Translations under genes and position numbers: made by a program | Shown here: positions 26,259 through 36,719 of the stretch, piece by piece | Layout: each line of letters opens with the position of its first letter | Numbering within the stretch: the stretch's first letter is position 1 | Source: Desulfotignum sp. | Lineage (GTDB): Bacteria > Desulfobacterota > Desulfobacteria > Desulfobacterales > Desulfobacteraceae | Assembly: GCA_018399285.1 (NCBI GenBank) | Contig: JAGYOW010000020.1 | Span: forward strand, 1 to 53,146 | Length of the DNA: 53,146 nt | Direction of reading: 5' to 3' | Notes under the pieces: model-generated | Databases searched by the model: none | What the model saw: only the letters and a program-made list of their open reading frames with translations | What the model was told of the DNA's origin: nothing

Positions 26259-28219
26259 GCACCAGAGCGGTGCGGGAGGGCAGGTACAGGGACAATCGGC
26301 ACCGGGAAGACTGGAAGAATCTGAAACCGTAAAAAGACTTGGTCCGTCACCACCCGGTCATGCTCCCGAAACGGGACGGGTCCGTGTCCAGAATCAACCG
26401 GTATCGGCCCGGCGGTGCATCCACCTGATAGTCGGAAAAAGAATGGGACGGATGGAAGTTGAAACAAAAACAGGTCTTTTCTAAGAAGGCGATGATCTTG
26501 TGATTTTCATGCGAATATAATAAAGATTCGGATGCCCGGATTCAAACAACCTGGTTTCGGCCAGGCAGATCATCTGCCGGTCGAACTGATATAAATGATT
26601 GTAAAAAGTTCCGGGTCATATTTCAATGACCACTGGCGCTGGGCGTATTTGAATGAAAATGGTTCTGCTGAGACGGGAAATCCACCACTCGATGGCTGAA
26701 CTCATTGCCCATGAAATTGAGATATCCCGCATTGGCCGTGGCTAAAGTGACAAGGCGGATCATCTTGTGCAGGGCCACAGCCCGCCGAAGGTCTCAATGC
26801 CGGCATGGTCTTTATGCATATCCGTGTAGATCCGGGACCCACTATGCATCATAAGGGTCTGATCTCCCACCAGGGCCTGATCATGGCATTCAGCATAGGA
26901 GATGGTGGTTTCCTCGGGGCCGGTGGTTGGTGAGCCTATGCCACAAAATCCCAGAGGGGCCAGTCCTCGTCCTGCTCTTGACCATCTTAATCCCAGAAAT
27001 CAGCGATTCCCATGGCAAACCGGAAGTCAAACCCGTATCCGCCGGCATCGGTTCCGCCGCCACCCGATAGCCGCTCACATCCTCGGCGATGGTCACCGCA
27101 TCAGACCGGCATTCACGCACCCAGCCGGTTGGCCAGGTACAGATAATCTAAGGCATCCAAATCCACGTCCGGGCCGAAATAATCGTCATACTGACAAACG
27201 CCCGGTCCAGGCCGTGGTCTGTAAATACCATGGGCAGTTACCCCGTCAAACCGGAACCTGTCCACATGAAATTCTTCAATCCAGTACCGCAGGTTGGACA
27301 GCAGAAATTTTTCTCACCATGGGTTTTCCATAGTCAAAGCACCGGGAATCCATAACCGGTGCATGCCTTTGGGACCGTCATGGAAAAACTGGTACAAGGT
27401 CCCGTCAAACCGGGACAGGCCTTCCACCTCATTTTTCACGCTGTGGGAATGGATGATATCCATGAGCACCCGGATCCTGTTTGTGTGGGCCAGCATCAAT
27501 GAGCGCCTTTGAGATCTTCTGGCGTGCCGAACCGGAGGACGGGCGAAAAACGAAGACACATGATATCCGAAAGATCCGTAATAAGGATGCTCCTGCACGG
27601 CCATCAACTGATGGTGTTGTATCCCGCATCAATGATCTTGGGCAGGATATAGTGCTGAAACTCGGTCCAGGTGCCGACGCGCTCGGCTTCCAGGGCCATG
27701 CCGGGGATGGGCCTCGTAAATCAGGGCCGGACCGAGGATTCCCGGGGTCGGGTCTGCCACACATAGGGATCCGGCGGGTCCTACACCTGGCGTTGAAATC
27801 AGGTGCAGGGGTCCTGACCACCCGCCGGGCTGCCGTGGGAATCCGGTTCCCTGCCCTTCGGGCCAGATCACTTTCAGGCGGAACAGGTCCTGGTGGACAA
27901 ATTGACCGGCATCGAACCGGGCTTCAAACACGGCGTCATTAATTTTAGGCACCTGAAATTCCGGCACACACTGGTTGTGCGGTTTCTGTCACACAGGATA
28001 AACATGTCTGTGGCGTAGCAGCTCCATTCGTGAACACCCACTGCTGCCGGGAAGAATCAAATGAAGGCCGAACCGCAAATGATAATCGGCAAAACCGGTC
28101 AGGACCCGTCATGTCCGGCCCGGATCGTTTTTTCCAGATCCCGCGGCCCCGTACCGAAACCGGATAGTGTCAGCATATGCCGACAGGCCCGGATCATTGA
28201 ATATTCCGGGATCAGACAA
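26243..28219 (-). pseudogene. glgB: 1,4-alpha-glucan branching enzyme, eukaryote-type (GH13_8), heavily frameshifted
   Basis: A protein of about 650 residues can be traced in pieces on the minus strand. The N-terminal part has DPGLSAYADTIRFRYGAA, LTGFADYHLRFGLH and VWPEGQGTGFP. The catalytic barrel start is LMAVQEHPYYGSFGYHVSSFFA (split across frames), then LMDIIHSHSVKNEVEGLSRF and YQFFHDGPKGMHRLW, then AVTIAEDVSGY (acid/base Glu). The C terminus is RLSLYLPSRTALVLKHP. The motif EHxYYGSFGYHVxxFFA belongs to the eukaryote-like branching enzyme subfamily rather than E. coli GlgB. It would create alpha-1,6 branches. More than ten indels occur over 2 kb. The start is uncertain (TTG 28219, overlapping the glgA stop). 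I consider the damage sequence error. Confidence 0.8.
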
Positions 28220-29705
28220 GGAAGGGCCTCTGGAGCATTTTTTCATACAGATTGACATCCCATACTATCGGCGGTTGAACCCCAGCACGCTGTCGATCAT
28301 GATCCGGTGGATCTGTTGTTCTCTGATCTGTTCACTCATCATGTAAAAATCCATGGCCCGCGCATGGCCCAGGAAAGCCCCTGGGCATCATGGACATTGA
28401 ACAGAAATCCGTTGCCCGTATCTGCCGAAGGATCCAGCTGCGTCACGGTATCATGCAGCCCGCCGGTGTCAAACACGATGGGCAGGGAGCCATAGATTCC
28501 GCCGATCATCTGGGGCAGGCCGCAGGGGTTCGAATCGCCGAAGGCATGAGCACGAAATCAGCCGCGGGTAAAGGCCTGGTGGGACAATCCTCGTTGAATC
28601 CGCAAATGCTGACACGCCGGGCTGATCCCATGGAACCGGACGATTTCATGAAAATATTTTCATAGGCCCCTGATGCCACGGATACGATCTTGCGCCCCCT
28701 GGATCCCAGCAATGGTCCACCATCTGATACATGATTTCAGCCAGCAGCTGGCACTCCTTTCTGCACGGGATCCAGTCGGGAGGGCCAGAAAACAAAGGGG
28801 CGTGTTCGTTTCTTTCCTCCAGATCCAGAATTTTTTGCAGATAGGTTTTGTTGGCCGCCTTGAACTGTTTGTGGTTTTTAGGTCCATAATTGTATCGGAT
28901 CGATCATCCACGGCCGGGTTGAATTCCGGCTCCGGCGCGTTGAGAATGCTAGTGGCGCATCCGGTATGATATTTACCGGACAGCCTGCTTTCAGGCAGGG
29001 TTCCACAAACGATGACGGTCCTCCACGATCTCTTTAAAAAAGTGGGACTTTACCGTATTCACGTAATGGGCTGCAAACACCCCGGAAGAGAAAATCCACC
29101 CGGTTCCACCCCGGCTTTCTTCATAGTTTTCCCCGGCGGCTTTTATACAGCCACCAGAACGAGGCCGCATCAATGCCCCGGTCTTCAATCTCCGCCAGGG
29201 TGGAAGTCATGGTATGGATGCTTGTGAATGGTAAACAGGTGGGATCTCCATTTTCCGGGACATGGCCGGAATCAGACCGGTCATCCAGTCATTGCAGTGG
29301 ATAATGTCCGGTTCCACCCGGGGGAATGATGTTGTTGATCACTTCCTGCTGGAACGCCAGGGACACTTTCAGGTCCATGTCGGAATATCCGGAATACACA
29401 TTGTTCAGATAATAAAACGCTCATCCGCCGCCAGATGAATCCGTTCTTCATCCAGGCGTTTGCGGATCTTGGCCAGTTCCCGGCTGTGGGTCTTGGTGGT
29501 GGCGCTGTCAAAGATGGACTGGTAATCCGGCAGAGCCACATGTACATCGCGTAACCCCAGGTCGAACAACGCGGAAAATTCAATCAGGGCTGTGGATACA
29601 TCCGCCAGCCCACCGCCTTGGCGGAATAGTTGGACCGGGTTCCCATATCTTCCGGCAGATAGGAAACTTCCGGCGTCACAATCAGAATTCGGGTTTTTGT
29701 GCCAT
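28212..29705 (-). pseudogene. glgA: Glycogen synthase (GT5 type), heavily frameshifted
   Basis: The product (about 497 residues) adds glucose from a nucleotide sugar to the growing glucan. The start ATG at 29705 follows GGGAGG; the N terminus reads MAQK then, after one indel, ILIVTPEVSYLPEDMG and AGGLADVSTAL (the GT5 KxGGLxDV-like acceptor loop). Next come DVHVALPDYQSIF, HSRELAKIRKRLDEERIHLA, a CNDWMTGLIPAM segment in fragments, and SSGVFAAHYVNTV. In the second half LDPVQKGCQLLAEI, AADFVLMPS, FDTGGLHDTVTQLD, NGFLFNVHDAQGL and finally NLYEKMLQRP end at TGA 28212. About a dozen frame changes are required. It lies 41 bp after the second phosphorylase and overlaps the branching-enzyme start, forming an operon. 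Confidence 0.82.
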
Positions 29706-29746
29706 TTACCGCCTCCCAGGGAATCATTCATAAAAAACCTGACGGA

Positions 29747-32308
29747 TCACTCATCCGGCGTAACCCAGGTAATCAGGCCCGGTGTATTGCGAAGCACTTC
29801 ATCGCCTCTGGGAATCACCCGGGCCGTATATCCGAAGCGGCCGGAATCTGCGCACACCACCCGGCACCCGTAAAGATGCGTACCCGGGGCAATGGTGCTC
29901 TGCAGTTTCATGGTTTCGGCCCGGCTGTTTTCCAGTTCCCCGGTTCCCAGAAGTCTGCCGTGGTAAATCTGAACCTCCACTTCATCCGGGCTCAGTTCTC
30001 CTAAAAACACCTCAAGCACCACACTGAATGTATCGCCTACGGCAAAATCCTCTGCCGGTTTTATTCGGGGCTTTGACACCCGGATATGGGACCACAGGGC
30101 ATTGAGCCGGGATTGTGTCAGGGCCAGGTCTTTGGCTTTTTTGCCTGAATCCTGAGTCAGGTCCCGTAAATTTGCAGCAGCGGGAATATAAAACCGGGAT
30201 GTGTACTCTCTGACCATCCGGTCACTGGAAAAATCGGTAATGGCCATCTTCATGGCCGCTTTCATCATCCGGATCCATTTTTTGGGCGGGTTTCCCCGTT
30301 TCCGGTCATAAAATACCGGGATCACATCATTTTCCAGCACATTAAACAACGCCTGGCTTTCCACTTCATCCTGATAATCCGGATCGTCATAATCAGTGCC
30401 GTTGCCGATCCGCCAGCCCCGGGTATCATCATACCCCTCACACCACCAGCCGTCCAGAATGGATAAATTCAGGCCCCCGTTGGCAGAAGCCTTCATCCCG
30501 GATGTGCCGCAGGCTTCATAGGGGCGTCTCGGGGTGTTGAGCCATACATCACACCCCTGGACCATATACCGGGCGATATTGATATCATAGTTTTCCAGAA
30601 AAACAATCCGGTGACGGACCGCCGGTTGCCGGGCGAATTCAACAATCCGCCTGATCAGGTCTTTGCCTTCGTTATCATTGGGATGGGCTTTTCCGGCAAA
30701 CACCAGCTGGACCGGGCGCTCGGTATTGGTAATCAGCCGTGTCAGGCGCTGGGGATCGTTGAGCAGCAGCCCGGCCCGTTTATATGTAGCAAACCGCCTG
30801 GCAAAACAGATGGTCAGCACCCGGTGATCCAGAGCGGTGGCGACTTCATCCAAAAGGGTTCTGGCGGCATTGCGCCTTTCATACTGATCCATCAGCAGCT
30901 GCCGGCATTTTTGGATCAGATTCGACCGGTCCAGCTCATGGACATGCCACAGGTCGGCATCTTCGATGTTGTCAATGCGGGAAACCAGAGCCGGCTCCGA
31001 CTGCCGTTCTATCCAGTCCGCAGCCAGATACCTTTCCAGCAGCGCGTTTTTATGTCGAGAAATATAGGAGTTGACGTGTACCCCGTTGGTAACATGAAAA
31101 ATAGGGATCTCTTCTTTCTGACGCCGGGGCCATAATCCCTGCCACATGCGCCGGGCCACCTTTCCGTGAAGCTGACTGACTCCATTGATGTATCCGGAAA
31201 ATGTCACTCCGAAACAGAACATGGAAAATTTTCCATTTTTGCCCTCCCCGGGAACCTCTCCCCAGGATAGAAGTTCTTCCACTGAAATATTGAATTTTTC
31301 CGCATACGGCGTGATATACGGGCGGACCTGATGTTTGTCGAACTCATCATGTCCGGCAGCCACCGGGGTATGGGTGGTGAACACGGTACTGCGGCGGCAG
31401 ACCTGGGACGCACTCTGAAAATTCAGGCCATATCTTTCCATGATCTGACAGATCCGCTCCAGCCCGGCAAAAGTACAATGCCCTTCGTTCATGTGACAGA
31501 CCGCAGGGAACAGGCCCATGGCTTTGAGAATCCGGGTGCCGCCGATTCCCAGCAATGCTTCCTGGGCCACCCGGATATCCCCATGGCTGGCATACAAACG
31601 GGAGGTGATATTCCGGATATGTTCCGGATTTTCAGGCAGGTTGGTGTCCAAAAGCAAAAGTCGGACCTTTCCCACGTTAATTTCACAGACACAGGCATGG
31701 ATGATTCCGTGCGGTCCCGGGATATCGATCACCAGATCTTCACCGGAAGCCTGTGTGACTTTCCGGGTCGGCAGATCAAATACATCGATGATGGGATAGG
31801 TTTCCTGCTGCCAGCCGTTATGGTCCAGATACTGGCGGAAATAGCCTTCCCGGAACAACAGGCCGATGCCGATCAAAGGAATGCCTAATGCTGAAGATGC
31901 TTTGAGGTGATCGCCTGCAAGCACCCCGAGCCCACCGGCAAAAAAAGGCAATGATTCATGCAGACCGAACTCCATGGAAAAATAAGCCACGGTTTCGCCG
32001 GATTCAAGGATCAGATCCGGCACCCGGGACATTTCAGAAGACATGGTTTCAAATCTTGCTTTCACCCGGCCTAAATGGCCCAGGAAACTTTCATCCCTGG
32101 AAAGGGCTTCATACCGGTGTGTGGAAATCCGGGCCAGAAAAACCACAGGATTTTTTCCCACTTTTTCCCAGAGCCCCGGATGGATCCGGCGGAACAGATC
32201 AATGGCATCATCGTTCCAGCACCACCACAGGTTTCTGGCCAGGTCACCCAAAAATGACAACGATTCGGGAATGGCCGGATATACTTTGTAAATCTGCATC
32301 TCTTTCAT
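29747..32308 (-). CDS. Alpha-glucan phosphorylase (GT35, short-domain AgpA/TIGR02094 type)
   Basis: An 853-residue second glucan phosphorylase of a different branch from the plus-strand one. It lacks much of the classical N-terminal dimer region and has the thermophile/AgpA-like layout: LSFLGDLARNLWWCWND near residue 18, VAYFSMEFGLHESLPFFAGGLGVLAGDHLK near 110, VCHMNEGHCTFAGLERI near 275, TTHTPVAAGHDEFD near 316, HVTNGVHVNSYIS near 400, FARRFATYKRAGL near 500, and the cofactor-lysine site YEACGTSGMKASANGGLNLSILDGWW near 610. It releases glucose 1-phosphate from linear glucans. It starts 5 bp after the debranching enzyme stop, the ribosome site AAGGAG lying inside that gene's end. The clean frame contrasts with the damaged genes downstream. 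Confidence 0.93.
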   Translation of the reverse strand: MKEMQIYKVYPAIPESLSFLGDLARNLWWCWNDDAIDLFRRIHPGLWEKVGKNPVVFLARISTHRYEALSRDESFLGHLGRVKARFETMSSEMSRVPDLILESGETVAYFSMEFGLHESLPFFAGGLGVLAGDHLKASSALGIPLIGIGLLFREGYFRQYLDHNGWQQETYPIIDVFDLPTRKVTQASGEDLVIDIPGPHGIIHACVCEINVGKVRLLLLDTNLPENPEHIRNITSRLYASHGDIRVAQEALLGIGGTRILKAMGLFPAVCHMNEGHCTFAGLERICQIMERYGLNFQSASQVCRRSTVFTTHTPVAAGHDEFDKHQVRPYITPYAEKFNISVEELLSWGEVPGEGKNGKFSMFCFGVTFSGYINGVSQLHGKVARRMWQGLWPRRQKEEIPIFHVTNGVHVNSYISRHKNALLERYLAADWIERQSEPALVSRIDNIEDADLWHVHELDRSNLIQKCRQLLMDQYERRNAARTLLDEVATALDHRVLTICFARRFATYKRAGLLLNDPQRLTRLITNTERPVQLVFAGKAHPNDNEGKDLIRRIVEFARQPAVRHRIVFLENYDINIARYMVQGCDVWLNTPRRPYEACGTSGMKASANGGLNLSILDGWWCEGYDDTRGWRIGNGTDYDDPDYQDEVESQALFNVLENDVIPVFYDRKRGNPPKKWIRMMKAAMKMAITDFSSDRMVREYTSRFYIPAAANLRDLTQDSGKKAKDLALTQSRLNALWSHIRVSKPRIKPAEDFAVGDTFSVVLEVFLGELSPDEVEVQIYHGRLLGTGELENSRAETMKLQSTIAPGTHLYGCRVVCADSGRFGYTARVIPRGDEVLRNTPGLITWVTPDE

Positions 32309-32313
32309 GAACC

Positions 32314-35300
32314 TCAGGTTCTCCTTGCGGATAATTTATGTACCACCCGGGCCGCCTCGCTCACGCCCCAGGCCTGGGCGTCGCACCCCCGGGGGGTGTG
32401 GGGAAAATCCCCGTCCAGGATCTCAGGGATGTATCCGGCGGCTCCGGTTCTCATCAAATGTTTCATGCTTCCCAGCCAGGCCAGGCCGGTGGCATGGCTG
32501 TTTTGTCCAAATACCTTTGCCCAGGCCTCGCAGAAAATGGGAAACGGCCAGGTCCAGGCTGTACCGTTGTGATAGGCGGGTTTTCTGTTTGTGTCTTCAT
32601 CTCCCTGATACACCCCGGCATACGGATGATCCGGATCATTCACCAATTTATTGTTGTGAACAACGGGCAACGGGACAGCCAGTTTTCGATCGGCCAGACT
32701 TCGAATACCGCCGGGCACCAGCAGTTCCTGGCAGGTTTCTACGGTTTTCCGGGCCTTTTTTCCGGGTGGAATCACGCCTAAGGTGATCAGCAGCAGTTGA
32801 TTGGGCCGCAGGGCATCATCCGGTACGGCCCCGGCCGCCGGCCCGTCTCCATGCAGGCAATCACTGAAATAGCCGGCCGTCTCGTTCCAGAACCATGTTT
32901 CAACCGATTGTTTGACCTGATCTGCTTTTTGTTTCCATTTGCTGCCCGGATCGATTTTTTCCAGAAACATCAGGGCATTGTGCCACAGGGCCTGAATCTC
33001 CACGGGGTATCCCTGCCGGGGAGAACCGGCCGGAAAATTGGTGTCCATCCAGGTGAAATGGGACGGGCTGTATAACAGCCGGGTTTTTGGATCCATTTTT
33101 ACCCCTGTCGGGGTGCCGGTTTCAAGGGATCGGGCCATATCCAGAAGCACCTGTCTGAGGGTCCGTCCTTCCAGATCCTGATCCAGATAACCCGTATCCT
33201 GGGTTTTCTCCAATATATCCCGGCAGCAGGCAAAAAACCACAGGGGCGCATCCGATGTTTCAATGTTTGCGGCATCCTGTCCGCAGATCATGTTGGGAAG
33301 GGTCCCGTTGCGCTCAAACCGGCCGAACAGGTGTAAAATGGCCCGGGCTTCGGACAGGCGGCCCAGTTCCACCAGGCTTCGGCAGAAAATCAGGCTGTCC
33401 CTGCCCCAGTCCAGAAACCAGGGATATCCGGCGATGACACTTTTGTCTTGCCCCCGGTCCACCAGAAAGACATCCAACGCCCGGACCAGGGCCTGTTCCA
33501 TGGTCAAACCCGATTCAAAGGCCGGGGACGGCCATGCATCCGGTTCCAAAGTCCGGCCATTGCCCACCCGGGTCATCAGTTCTGCTGTGTGGCCGCCAAT
33601 ACATTCAAAAGAAAAATATCCCGGGCTGAACAGGTCGGATGCCGGATCCAGGCCCCGGGTGGCTTCCAGGGGGCGGTGTACCATGTACTGCCATTCCGGT
33701 TCAGGAACAAACCGGCCGGGGGGCTGAATATCCATGGACAGGGTGTGACCGTTTGTCAGGGAAAAATCAAACCCGGTATCCCGGGAACGGACCTTGGACG
33801 GCCAGTCGGTCTCCGGCCCGGTGAATGCCTTGATAGTGTCATGAAAACTGCGGTCTTCCATATCCGGCCGGATAATCAGGGTCACGGGTGCGTCATCGGG
33901 CAGGATCCGTGACCGGTTGTTTTTCGTTCCGGGCCGTGTAATGGACAGCCGGATCTGATTGGTATATGGCGACAACATCAGGGTCAGTTCCAGTACATAA
34001 TATTTTCCTTCGGAGGTCGGGACATGGAACCGCCAGCGGCCGGCATTGTCATAGGAAAACGTAAAGCGTTGAAGACAGTCTTTGGCCAGTTCCCTGGAAT
34101 AGCCCTGGAAAATCGCCCAGATGCGGCACCGGGCCAGGGTCATCCACCGGTTCTCAGGCATATCAGGATTCAGGTTCGCCCCCAGAAGGCTGTCATACCG
34201 GCTGTGCAATTGTCCCCAGTCTCCAGCGGCCCGCATCATACCCCCGGTGCGGGTGGCTGCCAGCAGTGTGAGTCCGGGATCCGCCGCAATTTTCCGCCGG
34301 GTGAAGGTGGTCTGCAGATTCAGGGTGTCAAAGGGCGCCAGGTACAGAAGAGACGCACTTGCCTTCTGAATTTTGTCCGGATGGAACAACCGCAGATTCA
34401 GGCGGCAGGGCTTATGGAGCTTTCTGAACGCTTTGGGCATGAACAGGGCAAAAAAGCCCCCGGTTTTCAGGGGCAGTCCTTCTTCGTATCCCAGGGAACG
34501 CCGGTCCGTATCCCAGGTATTCAGGATTTCCGCCCGGAACCCCACCGGGCTTTTCACCAGCAGAAAAAATCCCGGCGGCACCATGACCTGACGTTTCAGA
34601 TCTTTGGTGACGTCAAAGGCAATCACCCGGCTTTCCAGGGTATCGGGAAAAAATGAACGGATAAATTCCATGGGATCTTCAGACAGATGCCGGGCCGCAC
34701 GATTCAGATCCAGTCCGCTCACATCCGTGTATCCGTCCAGCGCGGTTTTCACCGCCAGAACCCCGGCCCTGAATTTCTGGTCCAGCACCTGATTCGGAAC
34801 AGGGGCCGGTGCCTGTTCATCCCGAAGCATGTCTGCGGTCAGGGCCTGAACATCGCCCGGATCCGGGGTCAGGGCCATGGCTTCGCCGGGGGCCAGTGTG
34901 ATACCGGCCACCGGGCCGTCCATCCGCAGGGAAACCCGGGTTTCAGTCAACAGGTCCATCCATTCCTTCTGTTCGATACCCACATCCGATCGATGCCAGA
35001 AAACCGGAGACGGCTCTTCACAATCCAGATTCACCAGCACCAGCAGGGATTTACCGGTTTCCGGATGGTTTCGTAACAAGGCCAGGGCCTGGGTTTCATT
35101 TTTCTGTATCAATGTCAGCCGGGTGGTATGAAAAAAGGTCGGGTGGTTTTTCAAAATCCAGTTGAGCCGGAAAATAAAATCCACCTGATTGTCTTTGGCT
35201 CCCCAGTTCAGGCCCGGAGATTCATGGACATTGATCTTTTCTTTAGCAAACCATTCCATTCCGTTGGCAAACCCGAAACCGCCGCATACGGAAAACAGGG

Positions 35301-36609
35301 CGCACAAAGCGGTCCGCATTTTCGCATAGGTGGAGGATACAGAGGCCAGCCGGTTGTTGTCATGGGTTTCCGCGTAATGAATCATATGGCCGCAGGTGTC
35401 GGATATGTCAACGGCAAAGGGCAGGTATTCGGTGATCTCTTCCCGGGTGTAGTGCTGAAACAGCTCGGAATAGGCCCAGTTAAAATTGCCGCGTCCCAGA
35501 ATCGCCTGGGTGGTTTTCAAGGGCCCGCCCAGTCCTTCCAGAAGAAACAGGGTGTTCGGATATTCCTGCCTTACCTTGGCCACCATATATTCCCAGGCGT
35601 CAATGGGTACCATGTAGCCGGCATCACACCGGAACCCGTCCACACCCCGATGGCACCAGAGCAGAAAAATTTCCGCCATGTACTGCCATAGATCGGTGTG
35701 GGAATAATCCAGTTTGGTCAGATCCGCCCATACCACGCCCCATGCGCCCGGGGCCTTGATCTGGCCGTCTTCCCCCCGTACCAGCCATTCCGGGTGGGTT
35801 TCATGGATGGCTGCGGCCCATCCGGTATGATTGATGGCAATGTCTAAAATCAGGTACCCGTTGTGATAATGCACGGCATCCACCAGTTCCATGAACTGTT
35901 CCAGCGGGGTGGCTGCCGGATCGAACCGGGCCAGGGCCGGGTCCACATCCGTGAAGTTCAGGGCCGCATAAGGGCTTCCGAACCGGCCCATGCGGGCATA
36001 GGTGGTGGGGGTGGGATGAATGGGCAGAAGATGCAGGGCCCGGCACCCCAGTGTTGAAAAAATGAACCCGATCTGATCCCGGAGATCCCGGAATTTCCCG
36101 GATTCCGGGATCACGGTGAAACCGTTGGCATCCAGGGTTTCCATCAACGGTACCAGAGACCGCTCCAGACCGGGACCCGGCGCGTTTTTAGACGGGCCGA
36201 ACTGCCGGACAAAGGCATTGTAAATGATATTGGCACAGCAGGTACCGGCCGGTTCCACATTTAAAATGCAGTTGTCTCCTTCCGGCCAGATGGGAATGGT
36301 CTGGTTTTCAGGCATAAAAAAACATTTGGCCTGAAAATATCCGGTCTGATGCAGTGGCAGCAACAGGGTGAACGTGACTGCATCCTGCCGGGTCATCTGG
36401 ATATCATACCAGCCTTCATCCAGCTTGATCTCATTTTTTTCCACCCGGTCAATGATTTCCTGCCGGGCAATGGCAGCGGTTCCCAGATTGGTTCGCACCC
36501 AGGCATTCCCGGCCGCCTTTTTGTTCAACGTCAGGGTGAACCTGAGACAATCCCCTCTGAACAGCACCCGGGATGTCCCGGGCAGCGGTATTTGAGCGAC
36601 ACTGATCAT
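32314..36609 (-). CDS. Bifunctional glycogen debranching enzyme (4-alpha-glucanotransferase + amylo-1,6-glucosidase)
   Basis: A 1431-residue protein combining both activities needed to remove branches, with the layout of eukaryotic AGL/Gdb1. The N-terminal half has a beta-rich region (1-160), then a GH13 barrel: HLLPIHPTPTTYARMGRFGSPYAA near 200, AINHTGWA, GVDGFRCDAGYM (nucleophile Asp about 329), LFLLEGLGG (acid/base Glu) and HYAETHDNNRLAS (third Asp). After a middle beta-rich section the C-terminal GH133/GDE domain has GYPWFLDWGRDSLI near 1060, NMICGQDAANIETSDAPLWF near 1105, YPVEIQALWHNALMF and a terminal GAAGYIPEILDGD. The clean frame of nearly 4.3 kb starts with ATG after GAGGAGATCT. It heads the glycogen operon. 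Most bacteria use the unrelated GlgX or a GDE domain alone. Confidence 0.92.
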   Translation of the reverse strand: MISVAQIPLPGTSRVLFRGDCLRFTLTLNKKAAGNAWVRTNLGTAAIARQEIIDRVEKNEIKLDEGWYDIQMTRQDAVTFTLLLPLHQTGYFQAKCFFMPENQTIPIWPEGDNCILNVEPAGTCCANIIYNAFVRQFGPSKNAPGPGLERSLVPLMETLDANGFTVIPESGKFRDLRDQIGFIFSTLGCRALHLLPIHPTPTTYARMGRFGSPYAALNFTDVDPALARFDPAATPLEQFMELVDAVHYHNGYLILDIAINHTGWAAAIHETHPEWLVRGEDGQIKAPGAWGVVWADLTKLDYSHTDLWQYMAEIFLLWCHRGVDGFRCDAGYMVPIDAWEYMVAKVRQEYPNTLFLLEGLGGPLKTTQAILGRGNFNWAYSELFQHYTREEITEYLPFAVDISDTCGHMIHYAETHDNNRLASVSSTYAKMRTALCALFSVCGGFGFANGMEWFAKEKINVHESPGLNWGAKDNQVDFIFRLNWILKNHPTFFHTTRLTLIQKNETQALALLRNHPETGKSLLVLVNLDCEEPSPVFWHRSDVGIEQKEWMDLLTETRVSLRMDGPVAGITLAPGEAMALTPDPGDVQALTADMLRDEQAPAPVPNQVLDQKFRAGVLAVKTALDGYTDVSGLDLNRAARHLSEDPMEFIRSFFPDTLESRVIAFDVTKDLKRQVMVPPGFFLLVKSPVGFRAEILNTWDTDRRSLGYEEGLPLKTGGFFALFMPKAFRKLHKPCRLNLRLFHPDKIQKASASLLYLAPFDTLNLQTTFTRRKIAADPGLTLLAATRTGGMMRAAGDWGQLHSRYDSLLGANLNPDMPENRWMTLARCRIWAIFQGYSRELAKDCLQRFTFSYDNAGRWRFHVPTSEGKYYVLELTLMLSPYTNQIRLSITRPGTKNNRSRILPDDAPVTLIIRPDMEDRSFHDTIKAFTGPETDWPSKVRSRDTGFDFSLTNGHTLSMDIQPPGRFVPEPEWQYMVHRPLEATRGLDPASDLFSPGYFSFECIGGHTAELMTRVGNGRTLEPDAWPSPAFESGLTMEQALVRALDVFLVDRGQDKSVIAGYPWFLDWGRDSLIFCRSLVELGRLSEARAILHLFGRFERNGTLPNMICGQDAANIETSDAPLWFFACCRDILEKTQDTGYLDQDLEGRTLRQVLLDMARSLETGTPTGVKMDPKTRLLYSPSHFTWMDTNFPAGSPRQGYPVEIQALWHNALMFLEKIDPGSKWKQKADQVKQSVETWFWNETAGYFSDCLHGDGPAAGAVPDDALRPNQLLLITLGVIPPGKKARKTVETCQELLVPGGIRSLADRKLAVPLPVVHNNKLVNDPDHPYAGVYQGDEDTNRKPAYHNGTAWTWPFPIFCEAWAKVFGQNSHATGLAWLGSMKHLMRTGAAGYIPEILDGDFPHTPRGCDAQAWGVSEAARVVHKLSARRT

Positions 36610-36696
36610 AGATCTCCTCGGGATCAGAAATTATTGTCAGGTGTTTTTATTTCATATTTTTGTGCCCGGTGCTATCCATTTGCCGGACAAAAAATG

Positions 36697-36702
36697 ATTA
36701 TA
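36697..36702 (-). promoter_or_regulatory. Possible -10 box of the glycogen operon promoter
   Basis: A perfect TATAAT read on the minus strand, preceded by TGTGA, lies 88 bp before the debranching enzyme start in an AT-rich gap. No good -35 box is 17 bp away, so an activator may be needed. Confidence 0.35.
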
Positions 36703-36719
36703 TCACATTAAAATTCGGA

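Noticed and set aside
31221-31236. 16-bp palindrome ATGGAAAATTTTCCAT
   Set aside because: It lies inside the coding sequence of the second phosphorylase (Lys-Phe-Ser-Met-Phe codons) and is explained by codon content; no regulatory context.
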